Source: Plectrocnemia conspersa
Lineage: Eukaryota; Arthropoda; Insecta; Trichoptera; Polycentropodidae
Direction: 5' to 3'
Assembly: GCA_009617715.1 (NCBI GenBank)
Contig: VTFK01000020.1
Location: 806,001 to 870,000 of the forward strand
Length of the DNA: 64,000 bases
Under the pieces are notes generated by a model. That model saw nothing but the letters and a program-made list of their open reading frames with translations. It searched no databases and was not told where the DNA came from. This document shows, piece after piece, positions 1 to 12,649 of this stretch. The translations under genes were made by a program, and so were the position numbers. Each line of letters starts with the position of its first letter. Position 1 is the first letter of the stretch.

Positions 1-1060
1 TCATATCAATTTAGTTGCAAAAATAACATAAGAGTTGAATAAACTTTACGTTCTGCGGAAACGAAGATAAAAAAATATTTATTTATATAAAAAATTCATT
101 GAACTTTACTGAAGTTGCGATATGATTCATTGCGTTCGTTGAATTAATATGTCGAAATGTTATTTCGATGATAATAATAAAGCAACACAGATTGACGAGC
201 GCTGCTCCTTGTGGGCCAAAGCAACAGGCTGCGAATCGGATGGAAGCCACGCGGAAAATAAAATGTTTTGTGAAGCTGTGACTTTACTATTATTGCAATG
301 ATGTTAAATTTTAATAGAAGAGTGTCGCAACAATTGTTTTATTAAATGAATAAAAATATGGAACTCAAGATGGCGTAATCAAGGTTAAAGTCCTTTCGAG
401 CAACTGTCAAGGACTTGCAATTAAGCATTTGCAACGGCCGTAATGCCGTACTTATGTCGTGCGTAAGGCGCTTAATGTTTTAAATCTATATTAATCATAT
501 TAAGGTTGTTTTATAAATTATATTAATAATAATATTGAGCGATTTTTTTGATTTTGATTTAAGAAAAATTTGAGGTATGGTTATTTAAGCTTTAATTATA
601 ATTGGAGGTTCTATGAATTATAGTAATAATAATAATTTTTTGACTCACTTGATTGGTGGGTTTACTTTTGATGTTTGCCGAATTTTTGAACGCACCGTCG
701 CCACCGTGTCGCCAGAGTGCAGCCATTCAAAATGGCCGAACAACTTTTTCTATAACCTTATCTATGGAGCCGCACGAATGTCACTCGATTGTCGGTCAAT
801 TCACGGTTAATGTCGATTTTTATCGTTTTAAAATAAAATCAATTAATTTTCACACAAACACACACCAGACACGTGATCCTCTTTTTAGGTAAAAATTCCA
901 CTATTAGTCACACGATCGTATGTATCATATATCACTCGACGCTTTGGTATATTTGTTAATTATCGTTATTATCGATTATTGTTTTTTAGCACAACGCGAT
1001 TTTTTCACAAAATATATTTGTCAAAATTCACTTTTTATCAATAAATTTGGTGGTTTTTAA
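1..1060. other. AT-rich noncoding spacer
   Basis: No convincing gene is seen. A slightly GC-richer patch around 680-810 contains short overlapping open frames in two phases with no recognisable domain, and I treat them as chance. The rest is A/T runs. Confidence 0.6.
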
Positions 1061-1074
1061 ACTGTTTCACATTT

Positions 1075-1345
1075 TGTTTGACGGTACGACGCTTAGCGTC
1101 GCTCGTTATCGACGCACGTTGCGTTCGGCGCACTATTTTTGAGTGACGTCTTCGAGTTGCACAAATAGTGGACTGGCCATTTTTAGCCTTGCTGTACTAC
1201 TGAGATTATACATGGAGCCCGGTGTACTGCACGTCATTGTACTGTGCATATTAGTTGCACGCGGAAAAATGGGAATGCAATTTCTCGACGCCGCGCGGTG
1301 GGGGCGACCGAACGGCAGATAGGACGACAAGGAGGTTCGTTCACT
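1075..1345. promoter_or_regulatory. CpG-rich island, possible regulatory element
   Basis: CpG dinucleotides are dense here compared with the AT-rich flanks, for example in a run with gacgcttagcgtcgc around 1086-1100, itself a short imperfect palindrome. A 71-codon open frame lies on the minus strand (1133-1348) but shows no known motif. In insect genomes such islands in AT-rich DNA are often promoters, enhancers or young repeats. Sequence alone does not decide which. Confidence 0.25.
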
Positions 1346-1779
1346 CAAAGCGGCTATCTGAAGACCCTTGACCTTAAAATATGTATATAAAAAGGAAGGG
1401 GAAAGGTGTCCTGGAGGCTTATAAATGACAAAACACTTTGGATAAAAATAATAATCGCGTTGAAAACAAACACATCTGCTGCTTCATGGCAACAATTAAA
1501 ACAAAACAATGCCAACAGATGTATAGCACTACCACGGTTTCTTTTCGGCATTCTTTTAGGCAAAGAATGAATTCATACGTATATATCGAAAAATCGATTG
1601 TTCCGCAATTTTCTCCTTAGAGAAAATGCACCCGATAGTATCAAAACAAGTAACCGCTACTTACCTCTGTGTGTGGTTGTACATAGCAACGTATGCAGCC
1701 ATCTACATGGTGATTAGAAATTGAGCGAGTCGCATCGTAAACGCCTCAGCCGATGACGTAAAGATTGTTCTGTGAATCG
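1346..1779. other. Noncoding spacer
   Basis: Open frames of 60-69 codons occur on both strands and overlap each other, with no domain or signal I recognise. There is nothing else to report. Confidence 0.5.
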
Positions 1780-2760
1780 ATAAAAAAAATTTGGTTTATT
1801 GCTTTAACAAATACAATCACATTTATAGTTTAATCAATTCAACGGCGATAAACTGTAACCTTTAGAATAACAAATACTTACTCTAATTATCAAATTATTT
1901 ACAAAACACGAAGAAAAACAATTGATTTAATATATATTTATTTAAATATGTTAGATACTTTATATCTTAAAAAGAATTTTGATTTAAAAATCACAGTTCA
2001 GATCAATGCTTTTTAATATAAAAAAACTAAGCGGGTTTTTTCATATTTGTGTAAATTTATACTGAATTTGTTTGCGGTAGTAATGAAAATATTGTTCTAA
2101 TTTTATATATTTATTTTTATTAAATATCCAGCATTTTTATCAATCATTAGAACAACAAATACTTAATTTAATTAACAAATCATTCACAAAACAAGACAAA
2201 AACTATTGATTAAAAATATTTAAAAATTCAACATATTTATATTTCAAAAAGCATTCAGATTAAGAAATCACAGTCAGTGGGCAGCATACATTTTTTAAAT
2301 AAATACATGCTCAATTCACCTGCGGAGAAAATGATAATGGCATTATAGTTTTATTTATTTATTTTTATTGAGTATCTAGCTATATTTACATGATAGTAAT
2401 CGATAAAAAAATATGGTTTATAGCTTTGAATCAAATACAATCATATTTATAGTATAATCAATTCAACGATTAAGAACTGTAACCCTTAGAATAACAAATA
2501 CTTATTTTAATTAACAAATTATTCACAAAACATGACAAAAGCATTTAATTTAATATAAATATTTAAATATTTTAGATACGTTGTATCTTAGAAAGCATGT
2601 AGATTTAGAAATCACAGTCAGTATGCAGCATATATTTTTCAAATAAATATATGCTCAATTCGCCTGCGGTTAAAATGATTATATCATTCTAATTTTATTT
2701 ATTTATTTTTACTAAATATCTAGCTGATTTTTGATATTTAAATGGCAGTACTATACATTG
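1780..2760. repeat. Tandem repeat, about 3 diverged units of 285-340 bp
   Basis: The block aacaaatactta...attaacaaat..attcacaaaaca recurs at about 1869, 2154 and 2493. Each copy is followed by a related tail holding 'aaatcacagt' and a 'tatctagct' segment. Spacings are about 285 and 340 bp, so the first unit has a deletion relative to the others. Units two and three also share 'atgctcaattc.cctgcgg'. The array is noncoding and AT-rich, resembling a decayed satellite or the internal repeat of a transposon. Confidence 0.75.
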
Positions 2761-3119
2761 TAAGTTAAAACATAAATCATAGTTAGTAAACAGTATTACA
2801 AAACCATCCCATTGGTCACTTTCATTAAAATTTCATTGCTTTACTGATACTCGTTTTGTCGTCACGTATTGTCATTTTTCTAAAAAGTTTTATATTTCAA
2901 AATCCATTGGAATAATTTTGGGATGGACCGATCCAGGCGGAACTTGATTGGGGGTGGCATTTAAGCAAGGGAAGAACCGTTAATATAGTGTGGTTCTTAA
3001 ATTAATGTAATGCTTGAAAACCATTACCAAATTTTATCAAACTTGAAATCCATATTTGCACAGTTTTTTATACGCATATAACATGTGAAGGGTATGAAGA
3101 CATGCATTAAGTTACAGAT

Positions 3120-3260
3120 TTTTGTATTAAATAATTGCATGCTAATTTTATCGATTTATTTTTACCCAATATCTAGCTGTTTGTTGATATTTACTTGGTG
3201 GTAGTTTACATTAGTTTGTAAAACAGCGATCAGAAATCACAATTAGTAAACAGCAATTAA
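3120..3260. repeat. Detached partial unit of the 1.8-2.8 kb tandem repeat
   Basis: The segment around 'atatctagctgtttgttgat' and 'cagaaatcacaattagtaaa' matches the tail of the units at 1780-2760. The same tail also occurs at 2700-2800. About 350 bp of unrelated sequence separates it from the main block, which suggests an insertion or partial decay of the array. Confidence 0.45.
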
Positions 3261-4136
3261 AAAAAGTTTTCACTAGAATTGAATGCTTTATGGACATCTT
3301 TCTGAAAAGTCCTTTGTCTTATCAATGCATTGTCTTTAAATATATTTTTATTGATGAGTTCTGTTTTATAAAAATATGTAAAAATAAAAATGTTGAATAC
3401 ATGATATTGTTGTTTGAATTAAACTGTCAATTACTATAGATTCTTAAGCATTGAAAACTAGATATATTGTATGTATTGGGTGTCATATTTAAGAATTACA
3501 GTGGTTTTTTAGAATATAGTTTTTGTATTAATTTTGTTAGTTATTGTTATGTATACACGACTAAGTAGTTAGTAGATAATTTTTCACATAATCATTTATA
3601 ATTTTTTTATTTTGGTTTTATAGATATTTTAAAGATAAATTTAAGGCGTGATCATCATAAGCTTCTAAATTTCTACCCTGTGATCTTATATGCTGTTTTT
3701 TTTTCAAAAAATTGTGTTGCGATATTATATTTTTTTAAATAATAATATATACGAAATATTCGTGAGCTTTATAAAAAAAAAACTAACAGGTATTTATTTT
3801 TGTAAAAAAATGTGTATTTTAATACACATAATTTTAAATTAAAAATCCATATAATTGCATATGCGAAATAAATTTAACTATCACTAAACACATTAAAAAA
3901 AAAAAACCTTTTTTTTACTTAATGATATTATTTCAAATGTATTTTTTTTAGAAATTTTATCAAACTAATTTTAAATCTTTCACAAAAAATATCATTTAAG
4001 CAATAATACAGAGCGATTGTGTATTATTAATGTGATAATCATTTTTTGGTACTTCTTTTTAACGATTAAAAATGTTATTTTGTTACAAAAAAATCAGATA
4101 AGATTTTAAAAGCAATGCAGTTTTATTATTCTACGA
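3261..4136. other. AT-rich noncoding spacer
   Basis: Long A and T homopolymer runs and no open frame of note. I see no recognisable element. Confidence 0.6.
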
Positions 4137-4360
4137 CAAGCCTGTCAAACTCGAGGCTCGCGGGCCGCATGCGGCATACAATAATTTATTATGCGGCTCA
4201 AACAATCACAAGCATGTGGTAAAAATGTAATCTTGGTAATTTTTCGTGACATTTTACATGCATAAATTTCCGAGGTGCCTTTTTTTATTATTTTTGCGGC
4301 TCACATAAAATTGAATCTTATATTATTGGCCCATATTAGTGACCGAGTTTGACAGACCTG
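4137..4360. mobile_element. hAT-like MITE, about 224 bp
   Basis: The left end reads caagcctgtcaaactcg and the right end is its imperfect inverted copy, ending gtttgacagacctg. The interior starts with the GC-rich stretch gcgggccgcatgcggc, a hallmark I associate with a widespread hAT-type non-autonomous family whose termini contain 'gtcaaactcg..ggcccgcgggccgc'. There is no coding capacity. Flanking 8-mers (4129-4136 and 4361-4368) do not form a clean duplication, so the insertion is old or the ends are off by a few bases. A fragment of the same type lies near 46085. Confidence 0.6.
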
Positions 4361-4728
4361 TCTTAAGCCATTTATTCTTGCTAAATATATTGAAAAAAAA
4401 AACAGGAAAGTATAACCAAAAAATGTTTTATTGCTAGCCGAAGAATATATTATCTTTCTAAATCATGAATTTATTTCATAACTAAGAGTTGTTAACAATT
4501 GTTTTTAGGCATAACGCTTATGTTTTACTACAGTTTCAGAGACGCTGTACTTTTTAGATAAAAAAGAAATTACGATTTTATCAATCTACACAATAATGGT
4601 ATAAATACTCTTATTTTTGTACATTCTTAGGCTTCATAACTTTGACTGCCAAATTTCAAATTTTTGCTACAGGGAAAGTAATTTTATAAAATATAAAAGG
4701 AGCTTATACATATCTACTTTTCAATATT

Positions 4729-5060
4729 TAATTGGAGCAAACGGAGTGTATATAGAATTTTTACGAAATTTGATTATCATGTAAGTGCTTACTTTTAGCT
4801 TGTTTCTGCTTTTCTTTAACCGATTAGAGTCAATAGAACGTAAGTACATTTTTCTCAAAAATATATTTATAAAACAGTGCTTACTATCTGTCTATTTCTG
4901 CTTTTCTCTAATTAATTTTGAGTTGCTATAGCCTTAATAGAATTAATACAAAATTTTATTTTTAAAAAGTGTTTTTTCCTATTTTTTATTTTTATAATAA
5001 ATTGGAGCCGACGGAGCGTAAATTGAATTTGCACAATGTTTTTATAAAACTGCAAAAATC
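4729..5060. repeat. Degenerate tandem duplication
   Basis: The motif 'attggagcaaacggagtgta' at about 4732 recurs as 'attggagccgacggagcgta' at about 5001. Between them 'gtgcttac....tttctgcttttct' occurs twice (about 4785 and 4877). No coding potential. This looks like an old local duplication. Confidence 0.5.
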
Positions 5061-5449
5061 ACCATATTTTTAAATAATATTTTTGCACTTGCTTTTGAGG
5101 ATTAATATATTTAATTTTAGCAGCAGAATTCAACTTAATTTATAAAACATTTTTTTTTATTAATAATGCAGTTTTTGTCAAATATTACGTTAATTTTAGC
5201 GAATTTATTTTGTCGTCATCGTTTTAAATGAATTATAAAATGTTTCGATTTTGGGACATTGTGCTAAGGTGTCTTATTCTATTTATTTCTTGTGTGCAAT
5301 TAGATGCTCATGTAAACATTACTGTGCACCGAAAAATTTTTCATCACATGTACGAATTTATTTTTTTATCAATGTCAGATTTTCCATCTTTCAGAAAAAC
5401 TCTGATTTTATATTGAAAACTAAAAATAAATAAATTGCGGTCGAAGTTT

Positions 5450-6020
5450 CATAGACACCCGACGTCAAAACATTCAATTCGTTTCTGATCAATCTGTACG
5501 CGGCGAGTATAAAATGCACGAAGGTCTGTCAGTAGCTCTACTGATACACACACAAAAACAGTCACACATACACACATAAAAGTACAACACACAAACGTAG
5601 GCCGGCACACGGTCACAGTAGATGCATTTCAGAGGCGCGCACACAACTACAGGGCCGGTTCTCACAGCCTATATTGGCCGGGCTCACTATTTACGGTATA
5701 TAGACAAGTACCGAACTGGCTCGGGCCTACATTCGCGCGTTTTGCAAAAACCGAAACCGCTTTTCGCGTGGGTCTGGTCGGACCTTTGACCTTAGAAGCG
5801 GCCCCCGGCACACTTTGACCAACGACGTTATTTAGAAAACGACCGAGTCAAAATTAGTGAAAAGTCTCCAAAAATAATAGTTTAGGAAGCCCTGGTTATG
5901 ACTGCATTTTCGGAACAGATGACGACAATGGTGCAACGTCATAAAAAGTACCGATTTGCATATCGCGTGACCTCAATTCGCGCCGCTCAGATGTTTGGGG
6001 ACCTTTTGGGCCCCCGCAAA
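5450..6020 (+). promoter_or_regulatory. CpG-rich island with TATA box and initiator-like motif
   Basis: A TATAAAA box at 5508-5514 follows a GC-rich start (acgcggcgag) and is followed by the initiator-like TCAGT at 5529-5533. Their spacing is somewhat shorter than the usual 30 bp. A short perfect hairpin (cagtag, ct, ctactg) overlaps the initiator. CA-rich repeats and CpG-dense sequence extend to about 6010. No open frame that I recognise begins downstream, so if this is a promoter its transcript is spliced or noncoding. This is an inference from motifs only. Confidence 0.25.
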
Positions 6021-6764
6021 ATTAATTCAGAGCCGAGGCAGTTGATAAAATATAGTTATATTAATTATTAATAAAATGAAATATTCAACAATTCTGATTA
6101 TTGCAATTTAATCAAAATAAATTTTAATAATTCATATACTACAACCAATGTTATGTTATGAAAATAAATTGTTAATTAATGTTTGCAAAGAAATCTATTA
6201 TAATATACAACTTTTAATTTTATATATAAAATTTTCCTGTCTATTGTTCAATTTAAAAATCTCACCCCTACACAAAGTTTCAGGGCGAAACCTCATTTAG
6301 TAATGTTTTTGGACTTTTTTCACAGAATTAAATGTTGTACCATTAAAATCGAATTTTAGCCCTATAAGTACAAAGTATGTTATAAAACTTTCTATTTCAG
6401 ATAAAGAAATATTTTACGTGTGAAAAATACAATCTACAATAACATAGAATTAAAATGTATTAATCATTCAAATTGTATTTTTATTAGATTTTAAATATTA
6501 TTTTGGAATAGTTAGAAATTTCTGATAAGAATCGTATGAAGGAAATATAATGTGTGTTAAAATATTATATGAACACATGTATTCACACAATTTGTGCCGA
6601 CAGTCAGAATACTATATATAGTAAAGTGTATACTAAAAATAGAAATGGGAGATTGTAACTTAAATATAGTTCATAGATATGTATGTGTAAATATTTTTAA
6701 TAATCACCACCATGATCAATTTTTTTAATGGTGTATTATTATTAAAAATATTAAAGAAAATTCC
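6021..6764. other. AT-rich noncoding spacer
   Basis: No gene or recognisable element is visible. The sequence is low-complexity A/T with stop codons in all frames. Confidence 0.6.
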
Positions 6765-7235
6765 ACCTCATTTTTTGTGCAATTATTTTATTTTTAGCCA
6801 ATAATGTTTGTATAAAAAAATTACAAAAACTGCCAAATAGAGAAAGAATATCAGTTCTTAATACAAATAATTTAAGTGTAATTATTTATGATAAATTATA
6901 TTTTATTTAATAAATTCTGTATAAGATTATATTTGAAAAAAAATCTGCCTCGTTTATTTTATTGTGCAAATATTTTATTTTTATTCAATGAAGTTTATGT
7001 AAAAAAAAAATTAAAAACTGCAAAATAGAGAAAAAAGATCAGTTCCTTACACAAATAATTTATGTGTGATTATTGATTTTAAATACTACTGTGAAAATAT
7101 TATTTTAAATAAAGAGTGTAATAATATTATATATCATAAAATTTGGTCTCATTTATTCTATTTTCTGCAAAAAGAATTTTTTAAATTAAAATTTAAAAAA
7201 ATAAGAACAGTTTTTAATACAAATTAATTGGTATC
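6765..7235. repeat. Tandem repeat, 3 units of about 180-200 bp
   Basis: Units start near 6768, 6948 and 7146 with cctc.ttt.tt.tgtgcaa.tattttattttta. They continue with a T-rich/A-rich segment, 'aactgc.aaatagagaaa' and 'cagtt.ttaatacaaat'. The third unit is shortened. Sequence between units has diverged considerably, so the array is old. No coding capacity. Confidence 0.7.
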
Positions 7236-7370
7236 AGAAGCATTAAAAATAAATTAGTAGTGATGTGTTTTAAGAAAAGATAAGTATACTGTTCAAAAAT
7301 ATGTAATATTCAAAGGTTTAAGCCCCAGAAAGTACAGTAAGAGGATTTTTGAACGGAAAATGTAAGAAGG

Positions 7371-7505
7371 GAATTCAACAGCGATATTAAGCTTTATAAT
7401 AAATTGCCAACTAAAATAATACAGTATATTAATTTGCCTGTAGCTATGATAATAAAGATTGAAAATAAGATAAAAAAAACCTTTATAGACAGCATAAATA
7501 AATAA
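7371..7505 (+). pseudogene. Non-LTR retrotransposon C-terminal relic
   Basis: A 44-codon frame beginning EFNSDIKLYNKLPTKI and ending IKKTFIDSINK has the shape of the extreme C-terminus of a non-LTR retrotransposon polyprotein. In these proteins a 'LYN.LP..I' motif is followed by a lysine-rich 'F...L' segment and the stop. The reverse transcriptase core is absent. The comparable motif at the end of the 38.8-40.2 kb element is DLYNSLP, but the remaining residues differ, so this is another family or a very diverged copy. No start codon is needed for a 5'-truncated relic. Confidence 0.4.
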
Positions 7506-7836
7506 TATTATAGTTGAATAATCTACAAAATTATGCTCATATCGCTATAAATATTCAATACGAATTAAGTTAAAATTATGCATTTGCTATTTAATGAATA
7601 GTATACGGTTATTATAATGCTAATCTATTGATCGGTTCGATGGTAAAGAAAATATGTATTGAATATAAAATATAGTTTCTTAAAAATAATCTGAATCATT
7701 TTAAGCTTAATATAATAAAGCAATATAGTAAGCAAATAAATATAAAATTTTCATTATCATAATAAATTATACATTTTCTAAATTGGTTTTGTAGTATTTA
7801 TTACTGTTAAGATAAATAAATAAAATAATAAATGTT
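7506..7836. other. AT-rich spacer
   Basis: No gene or repeat is recognised. Confidence 0.55.
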
Positions 7837-8065
7837 TTATAAGTGAGATTGATGCTTTCGTGCGCCCATCGAAAATTTGCTCAAGCCGAAAACATCAACG
7901 GTGAAAGGAAGCGTCCGCGATCTGTCCGAATGCAGGGCCGGTTGAGGCAGGTCAGTGTCCCGGGCCGCCCACTCTCCTCCCCAATTGGGCCGCGAAGCAC
8001 GCAACCCGCCGTTAAATCCTGACCTGGAGCACGCGTCCTGTCGCCGTGACCGACATCCGACCAAA
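7837..8065. promoter_or_regulatory. CpG/GC-rich island
   Basis: GC-rich segment in AT-rich DNA with 'cccgggccgccc' and 'aattgggccgcg'. A 75-codon minus-strand open frame spans it but has no recognisable domain, and open frames arise easily in GC-rich sequence. It could be a regulatory island or an unrecognised repeat. Confidence 0.2.
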
Positions 8066-8319
8066 GAAACTTTTTACACTTATTTTTTATAGCAATAATG
8101 CTTTTATATTTTTTACTAACTTAGTAAAGGATTTATTTTACAGCAATGGTGTATCACGATACAAAGTATTAACATCTAATTATTTTGAATAAATAATATT
8201 ATTATGGCGACCGTTTGCTATCGAAAAGTAATAACGATGTTTCTAGGAACATATATAAATATATAAATCATGATGAGACGTTTCTATAAAATACAATATA
8301 CGTTTATACTAAAAAGTTC

Positions 8320-8580
8320 CGGGATACCCTTATCTTGTAAGCCACGCTTACAGTTGATCTTGGGTCGTCAACCGCAGCAGAAAGAACTTTACATATTTTA
8401 AGGCCTCCAACAGTCCCCTTTACCCAGATGACGGCCTTTTGAGTTACTTCTACGGAGTAAGCTCCTCCTCAGAGGTATGACAATACCAGAGCGCATCCAG
8501 CCGACAATAGTTTTTATATGGCGCGTTGCCCAGGATCTGCGTCCTCTGATAATGTGCTACGTAAAATACTCTAGTAATGG
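8320..8580. other. GC-richer island, possible repeat fragment
   Basis: Balanced composition against an AT-rich background, with stretches such as ggatctgcgtcctctgat. Stops break all frames. The abrupt composition change suggests an inserted element, but I cannot define ends or a family. Confidence 0.25.
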
Positions 8581-9835
8581 TCATAAATTTTCAGTAGCAA
8601 ATTTTTCTGAAAAAAGATACTGAAAATTGATATTTTTAAAATTTTATATATATATGATGTTGTGCAGCACTAAGCAGTAACGATAATATAAGCCTATAAT
8701 GAAACTTACATTTTAATTACGAAAGCAAAATAACAATTAAACAATCTGATTCTTCAATAATCATAGACAAACAGACTGAGAATCTTTTATTATTTTTATT
8801 TAGATTGAACATTTTACTACTTTAATTAAATTTAGACTTAAAACAAGACCTAAATAACCAAACTTGAAATATTATTTACGTCGATATTAAATAGAGAAAA
8901 CCGGAAATCAAACAAACCTATATATGATATTAATAAGATTTACTAATTACAATATTATTTCAGCAAAATAACGGCTTAAACGTTTCACATCCAAATCTTA
9001 ATGTTTCACATCCAAATTTTTGGTGTTTTATTACATATATAATTAATCTTAATAGTTTAATTTCATCCTATGATTATTAAATTATATTACGTCTATATTA
9101 TTATTCGCAGGATACTTTTAGACGCGTCACCGTGAAAGTACGATAAAATTCAACGCGCCGTAAAGTGTTAATAATCACATCACGATGCATAACAATAGAA
9201 AAGCGCATTAACCCTTTCAGCTGCATACGCAAAACGAAATGCTTGTTAATTTAATTAACATTACATCAGATTATAACGAATTGGCTTCAAAACGAATAGA
9301 CGTATAGTTCAATTGCTTAATTAGTATGCGTGTGATGTTATTGAAAATAATTAAAGCGCTTTTATGTGATTGCGTTTCTTTCTCGTGAAAAATCGACATC
9401 GTTTCTGAGTTCTTCTTTCTGTAACAATAGAGCGTAAAAATATATTTGACGCAAAAAAACATTCGGGTCAATAAACACTCGCGCACACACAGACTATATA
9501 CTAAACCGAACAATGGCAGTTCTGAGTAACAAGTACTCAGTCAATCAATAAGTGTGTCGTACGAGTCGCTCGCACCCTAATAATAATCGAAAAAGGTTGT
9601 GGTTTAGAATCGATGCCCAAAATACTAAATGAAATGAAAGAATAAAATAAATATATAAAAATGGTAGATTTTTAACTAAAAAATTATACTTATCATAAGA
9701 AAAATTAGTCACTACTTTGAACATTCATTATCCATTTAAATGTGTGCTTTTATTATAGCTTAAAGCTCAATATGAAGCTCTTATCGTTTATATTGTTTTA
9801 AATTCTACACTCAATTTTAGTCTTTTTATTTTTAT

Positions 9836-9870
9836 TATAAAACATATGTTTAACCATATGTGTTATAATA
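9836..9870. other. Imperfect inverted repeat
   Basis: ttataaaacatatg is matched by catatgtgttataa after a short loop, with one mismatch in about 14 bp. Such structures are common in AT-rich DNA and no function is implied. Confidence 0.5.
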
Positions 9871-10822
9871 ATTAATTATTTCGATAATCCTTAAATTATT
9901 AGTGATTATATTTGCTATGAATTATTCTTTCAAGTTATGCCCTCAAGTTTTTCTTGATGTTTTTTTAAATATTAAAACTTCTCAAACCATAATATTTAAT
10001 ATATTTTCATAAGATAAAGCTTAATGTAAAATATAACTTATTCAAACAGATAAGTATTACATTTCATGTCACATTTTCATGTGTACATTTCAGGGTGTAT
10101 CTGATGTAAATTAGATAAAAATTTGCAATTTTGCACAATCATCAAATTGCAATTAACAAAGTTTAAGTTTGTCTTTCTATCTAACAAAATAATTTAGCAC
10201 TTTGCGCATTTAAAAACATATTTTTATTTTAAGCTCAAAATATATTCTAAAAAGCGAATTTATAACTACACGGTATATATACGTATTACTAATATAAATA
10301 TCATTAACCCTTTGAGTACTGAGTTAATTTGTAAGCATTTGTAAATTTGTTAGTATACGCCAGGGAGTGAGTTAATTTTATGTTAATTTCTATAATTATT
10401 TATATTGTTTATTATTATTTAATATTGCGTTTATAGTAAATAATAATAAAAAAAACCAGTGACTCTATTAGTTTTGCTTTGATTTAATTCACTACATTTT
10501 TGAATTAGTATGTCTTAATAATTTAATTTAACACTTATTTATTATAAAATTTTGTTAATTTATTTTACTATTTAATATATGATTTATTTATATCCACACA
10601 GAGGCTTTCAATATTTTTTATAAAATTAATATAAAATATGTTTATGTTTATGTTATATTAATAAATTTCGTACCCTTTAATTTATTGGTGTTATTTTGTA
10701 TAGAAATCATTTACAAATATTTAAATTTAAAAAAAAAATATATTATCATAATTTTTTTTATTTCTTCAATTATATAAGTAAATATAACTATCTGGGGTAC
10801 CTCAAAACAATGAAAAATCAAC

Positions 10823-10868
10823 CGCCGTACATGTACGGCGATACGTTAACCAAATACGTTAACCAAAA
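10823..10868. repeat. Perfect 18-bp palindrome followed by 13-bp direct repeats
   Basis: cgccgtacatgtacggcg (10823-10840) is perfectly self-complementary. It is followed directly by two tandem copies of atacgttaaccaa (10841-10866). The block is markedly more GC- and CpG-rich than its surroundings. It resembles a dimeric protein-binding site, but no such factor can be named from sequence. Confidence 0.7.
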
Positions 10869-12649
10869 TCGCAAGATTTTTTTAATTTTTTTATTTTATA
10901 AATATTATATAGAATATTTTTTAAAATAACATAAAAAAGTAAAATACCGCTGTTATTATGTCCACAAAAACCAACATATTCTACCCTTTTTTTTAAACAT
11001 TTTATATTATTTTACTTAATTCTCTAGGATTATTACAATGGCTATCATTTTGAAACAGGATCGTGGATTAAGCTAGCTAAGAAACATAAAACTTTATAAA
11101 AAAAATGATTTAAACTACGCTAGTTTGAAGCCTCCTGGATATAGTCGAAAAACCCGTTTTATATATAATTATAATTACTGCAATAGTATTTCTAATGAAA
11201 TCATCCTTAATTCACAAATTATTGAAACCATAACATAATATATACTGTAAAAACTGATGATGAATATTTTTTCTCTCACGATTCTTAAAATATCTAAAAA
11301 TCAATAATGCTTGATCGAGATTCTAATGTAAATTTATTCTCGAGATGAAAATCTTGATACTTCTATTTGTATTATTGGATCATTATTGACAGTGAAATAT
11401 TTTTTTATAATCGATATCTTTATTTAAAATACTTTATAAATATGTATATATCATATATCATATCCAAATAAATACCATTTTACTTTTACAACACAAATAA
11501 AATATAGTTATGCGGTAAAATTTAATTCACACGATTCAAAGACGTCTAGTTGTTGTGCAAATATTTTCGTTCCTTATCTGCGGCTTTTTTGGGCAAATTT
11601 TGTGCATCCATTCGAGCGATACGTTATCGGCCACATTTTGGAATGATAAACGGATGTGAGGTCAGATTTATCGGCCAACTACCTAGTGTCGAATGAATGT
11701 CATGCTATGCCATTTTGACCAAATCCAGAAACGTACATAATGTAGACCCACTAACCGTCTGTCTGATTATCATATAATAAAAATATAAAACGGATTTAGT
11801 TTATAAGAAACGTTGAATAGTAGACGATATTATTATTTTTTATCAAAGTTCATCGAGTTGGAGGTTAAAAGAGTTATCGAAGATGTGCAGCAAAAAAAAT
11901 AAACAGGCTTATGCAAATAAATAACCAAATATGCGGCTTGGCATCATTTCCGTTCAGATAATGTTTTTTATTATTTATGTGAATTTCTATATGTGAAATG
12001 TCACTGGAGAAATTGTGGTTAGCTTTGTTGAATAAACTATATGTAAACATTAATAATAATAATAAGGAAATCTTTTTGGTAATTCACAATAAACAATATT
12101 ATATTATTGAACAACGAACTTAAATTAAAATAACCATATAATATAAACAATAATGACAATATTTTAACTACAAAGATAACATATCTTGATTTATATAAAA
12201 TATTACACCCTAATTAAACACTATTGCTTTGACACGATTACACGATAAACATATACATTGTAGATGTTTCTTAAGTTTGTGTAAGTTATTTCACGTTTTT
12301 TATAAAGCAATATTATAGTGAATAAATTTAATATTTTTTAGATATTTTAATTTTTTTTAAATAATAAATAGAACGCTGTAATTAAAAGTTGGTCATTCCT
12401 GTGATGATTAAAATTATCACTGCTTTATTCGATTTTTTAATCTTCTTGTGTAGTTACCTAAACAATGATTCGATTTTTATTCGAGAATAAACATAATATT
12501 TTTGAGATATTTTAAAATAAATATTAAATGTGCAATAATTTAAATTATATTATATTATATAAATAAATCACATCTCAATCAAATAACTAAATAATCTGAT
12601 GAATTTATGTATGTATTTCTAGGCACTTATTTCACATTTAGGATACTCG

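Larger units (their letters stand above)
8581..12640. other. AT-rich noncoding spacer
   Basis: About 4 kb with no supportable gene. Open frames of 60-80 codons near 9271-9513 (minus) and 10696-10929 (plus) are lysine/phenylalanine/tyrosine-rich products of A/T sequence without motifs. Two small palindromic features inside are listed separately. Confidence 0.6.
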
